From a bacterium (GTDB lineage Bacteria > Planctomycetota > J058 > JAJDCP01), in NCBI GenBank assembly GCA_030428695.1, contig JAUIEM010000008.1, positions 1 through 48,358 of the forward strand: a stretch of DNA of 48,358 nt, given 5' to 3'. Under the pieces are notes generated by a model. It had not been told where the DNA came from. It worked only from the letters and a program-made list of their open reading frames with translations, and searched no databases. Of this stretch, positions 25,630 through 33,203 are shown in pieces (within the stretch, counting starts at the first letter, position 1; every line of letters starts with the position of its first letter). The position numbers and the translations under genes were made by a program.

Positions 25630-25739
25630 ACACCGACGGAGACAAACCTGATCGCCGCGGCCCGGGCCGCCTCCCGACTGCCTCCGCACCCCCCGGCGCG
25701 GCGCGAGCACGGCCCGTTTTCCCGGACCGCGCCCACCAT

Positions 25740-25768
25740 TTGCTTCGCCCCTGGGCGCTGGCTAGAAT
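25740..25768 (+). promoter_or_regulatory. Sigma-70-type promoter of the TPR gene
   Basis: TTGCTT (25740-25745), a 17-base spacer and TAGAAT (25763-25768) lie about 67 bases before the ATG at 25835. Each hexamer has good but not full agreement with consensus. It is divergent from the Ycf46 operon promoter. Confidence 0.55.
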
Positions 25769-25834
25769 GTCGCCATACTTCACCGAACGCGCGGCTCGAC
25801 TCTGAGCCCCCGGACATGAGCAGCGGAGACGTGT

Positions 25835-27340
25835 ATGACCACGCCCAACGATACAACAAAAACCCGGCGCTGGCTACTTCTCCCCACCGGCGTGGGGCCC
25901 GAGCTCAGCGACGGGCGGCTCGCCCTCGGGAGCGTGCAGTGCCGCGCCTACGCCCTGCTCAAGGGCTGGCTGCGCCAGCGGGTCGAGCCCCGCTTCCCGG
26001 CGCTGGCGAACCTCGGCTCCGCCGAGACCCCCGAGCCGGTCGAGGACGACGCTCTCGAGGCGGCCCTCGCCGATGCGACCGGGGCCTACGACGGCCTGCT
26101 CTGCGTCGACGTGCACGACGCCGCGGACGGGCTCCAGCTGGTCTGCCGCTGCCTGCCGGTCGGCGGCGAGCTGAGCCGCACCGAGAAGGCGAGCGGCTGG
26201 GAGTCGCTGTTCGCCGACACCGCGGCGCTGCTCGCCGAGGTCGTCGAGAGCGACGCGGGCGAGCCCGAAGAAGACCCGCATCCGACCGGGCTCTGGGTGC
26301 TCTTCTACCTCACCAGCCTGTTGAGCCCGGACGTCCAGGACGTCGTGGTCGGCCCGGACGGCGTCGCCCTGCCGGACGCCGACAGCCTGCTCGGAACGCT
26401 GCCCGAGGCCCTGCGTGAAGGCCTCGCCGACAAGCTCCTCGACGGGCTGTCGGTCGAGCCCCTCGCCGCCCACCCCGAGTGGGCGCAGCTGTTCGCCGAG
26501 GTCGCGGCCGGACTCGCGCCCGACAGCCCCGAGCCCGCGCGCGTGCTCGGCGAGCTCGCGGCCTTCGGCCAGGGCGACGAAGAGGCCGCCGCCGGCCACT
26601 TCGAGACGGCGCTGGCCAAGGCCGAAGGCGAGAAGGCGGACGAGATCCGGCTCGGCTGGGCGAAGTGTCTCGAGTTCCTCGACAACCTCGACAAGGCGGA
26701 GGAGGAATTCTCCAAGCTGCTCGACGGCTCCCAGCGCAAAGAGGCCCTCTACGGCCTCGGGCGCGTGGCGGAACGCCGCGGTGACGGCGACAAGTACCTC
26801 GAGCACTGCGCGACCGCCGCGGCGGAAGCGGGCGACGACGCCGCCGCCGTGTTCGAGCTCGCGACCGCCCAGCGCGCCGTCGGCGAGCTCGACAAGGCGC
26901 GGGCGAGCTTCCGGCGCGCCCTCGAGCTCGACAAGACGCTCGCCTCCTCGCTGGTCGACATGGGCGCGCAGCTGCTCGACGCGGGGCGCACCGACCTCGC
27001 CGCGGGGGTGTACCAGGACCTCCTCGAGATCGTCGGCGAGTCGCCGGCCGCCTACTTCGGCCTCGGCCAGGTCGGGCTCTTCGAGGGTGACCTGCCGGTG
27101 GCGGAGGAGTGCTTCCGGCGCGTCCTCGACCTCAGCTCCCAGGCGCGCTACCGCGGCCCCGCCGCCACCCAGCTCGCCCGTATCCTGCAGGAGGTCGGCG
27201 CGGTCGACGAGGCCGCCGCGATGTTCGCCGAGGCCCAGCGCGCCGCGCTCGCCCTGCAGGCGGAAGCGGAGGCGGAGGAGGCCGGGGAGGATGACGGCGA
27301 CGAAGCCTCCTCCGCCGAGACCTCCGAGGCGGGAGCCTGA
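25835..27340 (+). CDS. Cytoplasmic tetratricopeptide-repeat protein
   Basis: This is a 501-residue acidic protein. The first 200 residues form an unrecognised alpha/beta domain (RRWLLLPTGVGPEL ... YDGLLCVDVHDAADGLQLVC). From about 240 to 480 there are TPR hairpins, for example LGELAAFGQGDEEAAAGHFE, LDKARASFRRALELD and LPVAEECFRRVLDLS. The tail is a disordered Ala/Glu stretch. There is no signal peptide or membrane segment. It should be a protein-interaction scaffold; partners are unknown. GGAG lies a few bases before the ATG. The gene runs almost directly into the HAD phosphatase. Confidence 0.82.
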   Translation: MTTPNDTTKTRRWLLLPTGVGPELSDGRLALGSVQCRAYALLKGWLRQRVEPRFPALANLGSAETPEPVEDDALEAALADATGAYDGLLCVDVHDAADGLQLVCRCLPVGGELSRTEKASGWESLFADTAALLAEVVESDAGEPEEDPHPTGLWVLFYLTSLLSPDVQDVVVGPDGVALPDADSLLGTLPEALREGLADKLLDGLSVEPLAAHPEWAQLFAEVAAGLAPDSPEPARVLGELAAFGQGDEEAAAGHFETALAKAEGEKADEIRLGWAKCLEFLDNLDKAEEEFSKLLDGSQRKEALYGLGRVAERRGDGDKYLEHCATAAAEAGDDAAAVFELATAQRAVGELDKARASFRRALELDKTLASSLVDMGAQLLDAGRTDLAAGVYQDLLEIVGESPAAYFGLGQVGLFEGDLPVAEECFRRVLDLSSQARYRGPAATQLARILQEVGAVDEAAAMFAEAQRAALALQAEAEAEEAGEDDGDEASSAETSEAGA

Positions 27341-27375
27341 CCCTGGCCAGCGCTTCCCCCTCGGGCCTGCGCGCG

Positions 27376-27966
27376 GTGCTCTTCGACCTCGACGGGGTGC
27401 TGGTCGACTCGCGCCGCGCCTGGTACGCGACGTTGCTCGACACGGCCCGGGCGCGCGGCTTTCCCGCGATGTCCTACGAGCGCTTCTGCGCGAGCTTTGG
27501 CCTCGGTGTCGCCGCCGACATCGAGGAGTTCTTCCCCGGCCTCGAGGAAGCCTGGCTCCGCGCCTTCTACCACGAGCGCTTCGCCACCCACCTCGACCAG
27601 GTCGCGCCGATGCCGGGCGCCCTCGCCACCCTGCAGGCCCTGGCGGGTGCCGGCCTGCGCCGCGGGGTCGTCACCAACTCGCCCCGCCCGCTCGCGCTGG
27701 AGCTGCTCGAGCGGCACGGTCTGTGGCCCTGGGTCGAGACCCTCGCCGCGAGCGGGGATGCGCCGGAGAAGCCCGCGCCCGACCTGGTCTTCCGCGCCCT
27801 CGAGGCGCTCGGGCTCGGGGCCTCGGAGGCGCTGTTCGTCGGCGACTCCGAGACCGACGCCAAGGCGGCCGCGGCGGCGGGCATCCGCCTGATCGGCATG
27901 CGTCGGCCCGGCGACCCGCGCATCGAAGAGCTGGCCGCCCTGCCCGCTCTGTGTGGCCCGGGTTGA
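27376..27966 (+). CDS. HAD-superfamily phosphatase (Gph/PGMB-like)
   Basis: This 196-residue HAD hydrolase of subfamily IA cleaves small phosphate esters. Motif I is FDLDGVLVDS with the nucleophile Asp4 and acid Asp6. A helical cap follows (residues about 15-80). Motif II is VVTNSP, the motif III lysine is in EKPAPD, and motif IV is FVGDSETD. The GTG at 27376 gives a very short N-terminus. No other ATG, GTG or TTG exists in frame after the stop at 27292, though CTG at 27343 would add LASASPSGLRA, so the start is not certain. There is no ribosome site, and translation is probably coupled to the TPR gene 36 bases upstream. The stop codon lies inside a tandem repeat. The substrate cannot be named. 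Confidence 0.87.
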   Translation: MLFDLDGVLVDSRRAWYATLLDTARARGFPAMSYERFCASFGLGVAADIEEFFPGLEEAWLRAFYHERFATHLDQVAPMPGALATLQALAGAGLRRGVVTNSPRPLALELLERHGLWPWVETLAASGDAPEKPAPDLVFRALEALGLGASEALFVGDSETDAKAAAAAGIRLIGMRRPGDPRIEELAALPALCGPG

Positions 27967-28026
27967 GCCCGCTCGATGCACCGGGTTGAGCCCGTTTGTT
28001 TCACCGGGTTGAGATCGTCGGCCCGG
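27958..28026. repeat. Three tandem 23-bp units CCGGGTTGAG...
   Basis: CCGGGTTGAG begins at 27958, 27981 and 28004, exactly 23 bases apart. The first two units agree on to CCGGGTTGAGCCCG, and the third diverges after TTGAG. The first unit supplies the TGA stop of the HAD gene, and the third supplies a -35-like TTGAGA to the next promoter. The 23-bp period, a little over two helical turns, also suits repeated protein binding. Confidence 0.8.
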
Positions 28027-28038
28027 CTCCGCTACAAT
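28009..28038 (+). promoter_or_regulatory. Sigma-70-type promoter of the 28062 gene
   Basis: TTGAGA (28009-28014), an 18-base spacer and TACAAT (28033-28038) each have five of six consensus bases. The -35 falls within the third 23-bp repeat unit. The predicted start is about 17 bases before the ATG at 28062. Confidence 0.6.
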
Positions 28039-28061
28039 TCCGTGCACCGATGGGGGATGTG

Positions 28062-28718
28062 ATGGAACCCTTACTGATCTTCGGCGGCTTCGCCGTCCTG
28101 CTCGTCGGCGTGATCGTGCTGGCGTTCTGGGTCGACAAGAAACGTACCGAGGCCTGGCAGCGCACCGCGGAGGAGCTCAACTACGAGTTTCTCGGCAAGA
28201 TCCGCCCGGAGCAGCTCCCGAACATCGGGCTGTTCCGCATCTTCGGCAAGGGCCGCAACCGCACGGCGAAGAACGTGATCCGGGGCTCCGAGGGCGCGCT
28301 GCAGGTCACCCTGTGCGACTACTCCTTCCGCACCGGCGGCGGCAAGAACTCGAGCACCCACAACCAGACCGTGTGCCTGGTCGATGACCCCGAGATGGCG
28401 GTGCCCGGCTGCTTCCTGCGGCCCGAAATCCGGCTCTTCGACTTCCTCGGCAAGGTCTTCGGCGGGCAGGACATCAACTTCGACGAGGACCCGGACTTCA
28501 GCAAGGCCTATGTCCTGCAAGGGGACGACGAGGGTGACGTGCGGGTGCTCTTCGACCAGGAGCTGCGCGACTTCTTCGTGCGCAACCGCAAGAAGAACTG
28601 GCAGTTCGAGGCCCGCGGCAACGGGGTCTGCTTCCACAACGGCCGCACGATCAAACCCGAGACCGCCGCCGAGCTCGTCGCGGACGCCCTCGAGATCGTG
28701 TCGCTCCTGCGGCGCTGA
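28062..28718 (+). CDS. Single-pass membrane protein of unknown function
   Basis: This is a 218-residue protein. The N-terminal membrane helix (LLIFGGFAVLLVGVIVLAFWV, residues 3-23) is followed by a soluble domain with WQRTAEELNYEFLGKIRPE, then FGKGRNRTAKNVIRG, a beta-rich core VTLCDYSFRTGGG and HNQTVCLV. It ends with a region carrying NWQFEARGNGVCFHNGRTIKPE. The orientation is likely N-out, C-in. No family is recognised. ATG 28062 with GGGGGATGTG upstream is preferred over an ATG at 27996, which would place the start upstream of the predicted transcript. Confidence 0.75.
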   Translation: MEPLLIFGGFAVLLVGVIVLAFWVDKKRTEAWQRTAEELNYEFLGKIRPEQLPNIGLFRIFGKGRNRTAKNVIRGSEGALQVTLCDYSFRTGGGKNSSTHNQTVCLVDDPEMAVPGCFLRPEIRLFDFLGKVFGGQDINFDEDPDFSKAYVLQGDDEGDVRVLFDQELRDFFVRNRKKNWQFEARGNGVCFHNGRTIKPETAAELVADALEIVSLLRR

Positions 28719-28746
28719 GGCCCGCGCTCCCGACAGAAAGGCGCGA

Positions 28747-29553
28747 TCACGGTCGCCGGAGCCGCAGCCCCCGGCCGGTCCAGAGCTGGTCGAAGCCCTC
28801 GCGGTCCCAGTGCTCCAGGCCGGTCGCCGGGTCGCCGATCAGCGGCTTCTCCCCGTCCCAGCCGAACAGCACGACGACGTGCGGCACCCCGGGTATCCAG
28901 CCCCACTCCTCCTCGAAGCGGGGGTCGCTGGCGTCGTCGAGGCGCATCTCGATCAGCGCCGGCGGCTCGAGTCCCTCCGCCCCCGTGATCGGCGCGACCT
29001 CCCAGTCCGGCCCGGCCTTCAACGCGAGCCCTCGCGCCAGGCCGAGGAAGGTCGTGCCGCGGACCGTCGACAGGCACAGCGCGGCGAGCTCGGCCTCGCT
29101 GGCCGGGACCCCGTGCGCCGCGAGCAGGGTGGCCGCCGCGGCCGGCCCGCACGAGATCGGCGTGGTCTGCCGGCAGACCCCGTCGCGCCAGGTGTCGAAG
29201 CAGGCCGGGGGCGCGCCGACCAGGCTGCCGAGGCCGGCGTAGGCGCAGGTCGCGAGCAGCACCGCGCAGGCGATGACGCGGCGCCAGCGCGGCACCTTCG
29301 TCGCCCACACCAGCCCGGCAGCCAGGGCGCCGAGCGGCAGGACCCAGCTGCCGAGCACCGGCGCGACGTGCGCGGGCAGGATCGCCGCCAGCCACACGCT
29401 GTCCGCGAGCCAGTGCATGAACCCGACCATCAGGCCGACCGCCACGGCCAGGGCCAGGTTGCGCCGCCGTCGGCTCAGCCGTGCGCCGAGCCGCGCGCCG
29501 AACAGCAGCGCGAGCAGCGACACACAGGCCAGCGCGACGAGCGGCAGCAGCAT
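28747..29553 (-). CDS. Membrane-bound C39-like cysteine peptidase
   Basis: This is a 268-residue protein. It has three or four N-terminal membrane helices (to about 105), then a papain-fold peptidase of the C39 type. QTTPISCGPAAAATLL has the oxyanion Gln129 and nucleophile Cys135. PHVVVLFGWDG gives His225, and LIGDPATG gives Asp241. Family C39 is best known for cutting double-glycine leader peptides in bacteriocin exporters, but stand-alone forms have diverse roles. No transporter ATPase or double-glycine precursor is visible nearby. It begins four bases after the DUF899 gene and ends the operon. Confidence 0.82.
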   Translation of the reverse strand: MLLPLVALACVSLLALLFGARLGARLSRRRRNLALAVAVGLMVGFMHWLADSVWLAAILPAHVAPVLGSWVLPLGALAAGLVWATKVPRWRRVIACAVLLATCAYAGLGSLVGAPPACFDTWRDGVCRQTTPISCGPAAAATLLAAHGVPASEAELAALCLSTVRGTTFLGLARGLALKAGPDWEVAPITGAEGLEPPALIEMRLDDASDPRFEEEWGWIPGVPHVVVLFGWDGEKPLIGDPATGLEHWDREGFDQLWTGRGLRLRRP

Positions 29554-29557
29554 CGCG

Positions 29558-30127
29558 TCAATAGCTCAGCTGCGGCTGCCAGCCCGCGAGGCCGTCCTGC
29601 AGCAGGTCGAAGAAGTGCCAGACCCCGCAGTACTCGTCCCCGGGGCCGAAGAAGTCGCTCGCGACGTGGACGATGCCGTCGCTCCCCTTGTGGAAGGTCG
29701 AGTAGCCGGGCATCTGCGAGCCGTCCTTCGTCTCGTAGCCGAGGTCGCGTTTGAAGCTGGTGCCCTGGCTCGAGGCCATCGGGAAGGTCCAGCCGCGGCT
29801 CTGCGCGAAGGCCTGCTGCTCGGCGGGCGCGTCCGGGCTGACGACGACAAAGGCCGCCCGGTCGAGCAGGTGCGGCAGCCAGCCCTGGAAGCCGTCCGCC
29901 CACATCGTGCAGTAGGAGCAGGACCGCCCCATGTTGTGGATGACGATCAGGTCCGCCTTGTCCCCGAACAGCGCGGACAGCCGCAGCTCCCCGTCCGGCC
30001 CGGAGAGGGCGACGTCCTCGAAGGGACCGGTGCCGGTCTGACGCTTCAGCGCGAGGAAGCGCTTGCGCAGCTTGGTCTGCTCGCCGTGCAGCGCGGCGAG
30101 CTGGGCCTGGATGGTCGGGTCTGCCAT
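29558..30127 (-). CDS. DUF899 thioredoxin-like protein
   Basis: This 189-residue protein is of the DUF899 thioredoxin-like family. It has a helical start (QLAALHGEQTKLRKRFLALK) and the redox site SCSYCTMWADGFQG, where Cys70 and Cys73 form CxxC. HLLDRAAFVVVSPDAP, RGWTFPMASSQGTSFKRDLG, MPGYSTFHKGSDGIVHVA and a C-terminal HFFDLL complete the family pattern. The fold is peroxiredoxin-like; activity is not established for the family. The ATG at 30127 is chosen at the family N-terminus; a GTG extension to 30316 would overlap the peptidase gene. It lies 14 bases after the M15 stop. Confidence 0.88.
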   Translation of the reverse strand: MADPTIQAQLAALHGEQTKLRKRFLALKRQTGTGPFEDVALSGPDGELRLSALFGDKADLIVIHNMGRSCSYCTMWADGFQGWLPHLLDRAAFVVVSPDAPAEQQAFAQSRGWTFPMASSQGTSFKRDLGYETKDGSQMPGYSTFHKGSDGIVHVASDFFGPGDEYCGVWHFFDLLQDGLAGWQPQLSY

Positions 30128-30141
30128 GGTGTGGCTCCTTG

Positions 30142-30531
30142 TCAGCCGAGGTGGGCGCGGAAATTCTCGAGGTTGTACCAGATGGTCTCGGGCAGGTCGC
30201 GGTGCTCGACGTGCACGTAGTCGGCGCCGAGCTCGATGCGGACGGTCCAGCCGCGGGCCTCGGCGATGCGGATCCAGCCCCGCACCAGGCGGGCGCGCAG
30301 ACCCTCCTCCCGACACATCAGGTCGACCGCGCAGCCCTTCTGGTGGACGCTGTCCGGGATGCCCCCGACCCGGGCGTTGTGGGTCGGGCAGCGGCAGAAG
30401 GACGACACCATCAGCGGCTCGCCGGCGGCCTCACGCAGCGCGTCGAGGGCGTCGAGGAAGTCCGGATCGGCGGCGGCGAAGCCGCATCCGCAGCGGCAGG
30501 AGATCTCCTCGGTGGCGAAGTAGCGCGCGAT
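30142..30531 (-). CDS. M15-family zinc D,D-peptidase with a non-AUG start
   Basis: This is a 129-residue peptidase of the M15A type, expected to cleave D-Ala links in peptidoglycan peptides or a related amide. The N-terminal cysteine region EISCRCGCGF is family-typical. Zinc ligands are His63 and Asp70 in HQKGCAVD and a histidine in DYVHVEH (107 or 110). There is no signal peptide. The only in-frame ATG (30411) would remove 40 residues, including the conserved Cys segment. Going upstream, the frame hits TGA 30535-30537, the stop of the preceding ligase gene, without any ATG, GTG or TTG. GGAGG lies eight bases before ATC 30531 and five before ACG 30534. I chose ATC; ACG or stop readthrough remain possible, as does a base error. 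Confidence 0.75.
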   Translation of the reverse strand: MARYFATEEISCRCGCGFAAADPDFLDALDALREAAGEPLMVSSFCRCPTHNARVGGIPDSVHQKGCAVDLMCREEGLRARLVRGWIRIAEARGWTVRIELGADYVHVEHRDLPETIWYNLENFRAHLG

Positions 30532-30534
30532 CGT

Positions 30535-31683
30535 TCAGTCCTCCAGGGCGACCTTCGAGACGATGCGTTTGAGCTTGCTCGGCCCGGCTAGCTTCGACAC
30601 GAAGCGCAGCTCGACGGGGAGCGCGTCGGTGCCGAGGTCGCGGCGCAGGCGCGTGAGCAGGGTGTCGCGCAGCGCCTCCGACGGTTCCTCGACGATCGCG
30701 TTGAGGATCAGGGACAGGTCCTCCTCCTGCACGATCTGCCACTGGATCAGCTCCGGGATGTCGCCGAAGTGGTACGGCATCACGGGCAGGGGCTGCCCCT
30801 CCGGGCCGATCAGCAGGTCGTCGCGCCGGCCCTCGAGGACCTCGATCGTCGGCAGCTGCACCCGGCAGTCCCCGACGCTGAGCGGGCGGATCTGGTCGCC
30901 GATGTCGTAGTGGGCGAGCTGGCAGCCGGACACGTAGCGCTTGCTGATCGCGAGCCGCCCGCCATCGATCACGCGGAAGGCGTAGTGGTCGCTGTTGAAG
31001 TGGTAGCGCGCGCAGAACGGGCACTCCCAGGCCATCGGCCCGAGCTCGTTGGCGCCGTAACGGGCGCAGATCTGCGCGTTCGGGAAGGCCGCGCGCATCG
31101 CCGGCCGGTCCTCGGGCCGCAGGAACTCCCCGCAGGGGCTGATCACCTCGACCGAGGTCAGCGGCCGGCGCTCGCGGATCAGCACCCGGGCCGCGAGGTA
31201 GATCGCCGAGGGGTAGCCCTCGAGCAGGCCCGGCGCCTCGCGGGTCAGGCGCTCGGCGAGGACGTCGCAGGGATCGCGGGAGCTGAGGAAGCGGAACAGG
31301 TGGTGGGTGGCCTTCGAGAAGCCCGGATGGCTGTAGGCCAGGCTGTACAGCGGCGCGTCCTCTTTGTCCGACTCCGCGAAGTCGGAGATCGTCACCGCCT
31401 TGTAGGAGTCGCGAGGGAAGAACAGGTACGCGCGGTTGTAGCACTCCTTGAAGACCTGGCGGTCGAAATCGCTCTCGTAGAAGCGGAACGGCGTCCCCGT
31501 GCTGCCCGAGGTCGAGGACTGCGTCAGGTCGGTCTCGCGGGCGGTCGGGTGGATCAGCGCGTCGGCGTGCTCCCGCACGTCGGCCTTGGTCACGCTGTCG
31601 GGCAGGCCGTCGGCGTAGAACGGCGTCGCCCGCGCCAGCGCGCGGTAGTCGCCGAGGTCGGGGAAGCGGAAGAGCTCGGGCAT
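30535..31683 (-). CDS. CapK/PaaK-like adenylate-forming ligase
   Basis: This 382-residue ANL-superfamily enzyme resembles phenylacetate-CoA ligase and coenzyme F390 synthetase. The P-loop TSGSTGTP is at 58-65. An SPCGEFL segment precedes the adenine loop ARYGANELGPMAW, which leads into a probable zinc site CPFCARYHF. VVEG/LEGRRDDLL-type and C-terminal lysine-containing segments (KLAGPSKLKRIV) complete the domain. Enzymes of this type activate an aromatic or other carboxylate as an acyl-AMP. The acceptor is unknown, and no aromatic-degradation genes are near. It leads a four-gene operon (ligase, M15 peptidase, DUF899, C39 peptidase). ATG 31683 fits the family; an extension to 31779 does not. 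Confidence 0.87.
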   Translation of the reverse strand: MPELFRFPDLGDYRALARATPFYADGLPDSVTKADVREHADALIHPTARETDLTQSSTSGSTGTPFRFYESDFDRQVFKECYNRAYLFFPRDSYKAVTISDFAESDKEDAPLYSLAYSHPGFSKATHHLFRFLSSRDPCDVLAERLTREAPGLLEGYPSAIYLAARVLIRERRPLTSVEVISPCGEFLRPEDRPAMRAAFPNAQICARYGANELGPMAWECPFCARYHFNSDHYAFRVIDGGRLAISKRYVSGCQLAHYDIGDQIRPLSVGDCRVQLPTIEVLEGRRDDLLIGPEGQPLPVMPYHFGDIPELIQWQIVQEEDLSLILNAIVEEPSEALRDTLLTRLRRDLGTDALPVELRFVSKLAGPSKLKRIVSKVALED

Positions 31684-31793
31684 CCGGAGATCCGTTCCAG
31701 GTCCATGCACCTGCCTACCAGGGTAGCAGGAGGCCGCGGGCTTGTGGAGAGACTTCGCCGGGTTGCGCCTGAGGAGCATCCGCCGCGGTGCGC

Positions 31794-31799
31794 TATACT
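31794..31799 (+). promoter_or_regulatory. -10-like hexamer TATACT upstream of murF
   Basis: TATACT lies 25 bases before the murF ATG in a small divergent gap. No convincing -35 is found at normal spacing. Confidence 0.4.
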
Positions 31800-31823
31800 C
31801 CGAAAAACCCGACGGAGCTTCCG

Positions 31824-33203
31824 ATGCCGAGCCCCTCCCCCGTCTACCAGCCGCACCTCGCCACCTTGCGCCCGCTCGCCTCCCCCCCGGAGCTCTTCAC
31901 CGGGGTCGCCGCGGTGCCCGAGCGGGTGGCTCCGGGCGGCCTGTTCGTCGCCTTGCGCGAGGGGCCGGACTTCGACGGCCACGCCTGGCTCGCCGAGGCC
32001 GCTTCCGCCGGGGCCGGGGCGGCGGTGGTCGACGCGGCGGGCCTGGAAGCCTGGCCGGAGCCGCCGTTACCGTGTTTCCTGAGCGAGGACACCAGCTTCA
32101 GCTTCGGCGAGCTCGCCCGCCTGCACCGGCGGCGGCTGCCCTACCCGCTGATCGCCGTGACCGGCTCGGCGGGGAAGACGACGACCAAGGACGCGATCGC
32201 CACCGCCCTCGGCGCGCCCTCGACCCACGCCAACCACAACAACCTGCACGGCGCCCCGGACACCCTCGTCAGCTTCCCCTTCGAGGCGCCGGCCGGGGTG
32301 GTCGAGATCGGCACCAGCCTGCCCGGGGAGATCCCGCGCCTGGCCGAGATCGTCGCCCCGGACGTCGGGCTGATCACGAACATCGGCCACGCCCATCTCG
32401 AAGGGCTCGGCAGCCTGGCCGGTATCGCCGCCGAGAAGGGCGCGCTGTTCGAGGGCCTCGGCCCGGAGGGCATCGCGGTCGTCAACCTCGACGACCCGGA
32501 GGTGTGTCGCCAGCGCACCCGGCACCCCGGGCGCTGGTTGGGCTATTCCTCGGCGGGGGTGCCGGAGGCCGCCGTCAGCGTGCAGGAGCTGCTGCGGATG
32601 GATGCGGACGGGCTCGAGGCGCGGCTTTCGATCCGCGGCGCGCTCCGCACTCTGCGCCTGGCCGCCCCGGGCCTGCACCTGCTGCGCAACGCCTGCGCCG
32701 CCCTGGCGGTAGTCGTCGCCCTCGACGCCGATGTGGGGGCCTCTCTGGCGCGCCTGGAGGGGTTCCGTCCGCCCGGGGAGCGCTTCGTCATCCGCCGCCT
32801 CGGCAGCCGGCACCTCGTCGACGACTGCTACAACGCCAACCCCGAGGCGGTGCGGCTGGCGGTCTCCAGCCTCGGCGCGCTGGCCGGGGAGCGGCCGGCC
32901 TGGGCCTGCCTCGGGGCGATGCTCGAGCTCGGCCCCGACGCCGACCGGCTGCACGCCGCGCTCGGGGCCTGGCTGGAGCACAGCGGGCTCGACCGGGTGC
33001 TGGTCTGCGGGGCGCCGACCCGCGCCCTGGCGGAGGCCTGCCCGCGCGCGGTCCACTACCCGTCCTGGGAAGAGCTGGCGGAGGCGGCCGCCGTGGCGCC
33101 GGAGGGCGTCTGGATGCTGGTCAAGGCCTCCCGCGGAGCGGGCTTCGAGCGGGTGGTCGGGCATGTACGCCAGGCCTGGGCCGGCCCGGCTCAGGGCACG
33201 TAG
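31824..33203 (+). CDS. murF: UDP-N-acetylmuramoyl-tripeptide--D-alanyl-D-alanine ligase
   Basis: This 459-residue Mur ligase adds D-Ala-D-Ala to the UDP-MurNAc tripeptide in the last cytoplasmic step of peptidoglycan precursor synthesis. The ATP loop is VTGSAGKTTTKD (112-123). HANHNNLHGAPDTLVSFP is followed by VEIGTSLPGEI, NIGHAHLEGLGSL with AAEKGALFEGL, and the MurF-specific DDCYNANPEAVRLAV. The N-terminal MurF domain is shorter and more divergent than in E. coli. The ATG at 31824 follows GGAG. It stands outside any mur cluster. Its last 13 bases overlap the end of the convergent Kelch gene. The gene is evidence that this bacterium makes peptidoglycan. Confidence 0.95.
   Translation: MPSPSPVYQPHLATLRPLASPPELFTGVAAVPERVAPGGLFVALREGPDFDGHAWLAEAASAGAGAAVVDAAGLEAWPEPPLPCFLSEDTSFSFGELARLHRRRLPYPLIAVTGSAGKTTTKDAIATALGAPSTHANHNNLHGAPDTLVSFPFEAPAGVVEIGTSLPGEIPRLAEIVAPDVGLITNIGHAHLEGLGSLAGIAAEKGALFEGLGPEGIAVVNLDDPEVCRQRTRHPGRWLGYSSAGVPEAAVSVQELLRMDADGLEARLSIRGALRTLRLAAPGLHLLRNACAALAVVVALDADVGASLARLEGFRPPGERFVIRRLGSRHLVDDCYNANPEAVRLAVSSLGALAGERPAWACLGAMLELGPDADRLHAALGAWLEHSGLDRVLVCGAPTRALAEACPRAVHYPSWEELAEAAAVAPEGVWMLVKASRGAGFERVVGHVRQAWAGPAQGT

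Noticed and set aside
30535..30537. TGA as a selenocysteine codon joining the ligase and M15 peptidase
   Set aside because: I see no convincing SECIS-like hairpin after it, and both proteins are of full family length on their own. Readthrough is kept only as an alternative.
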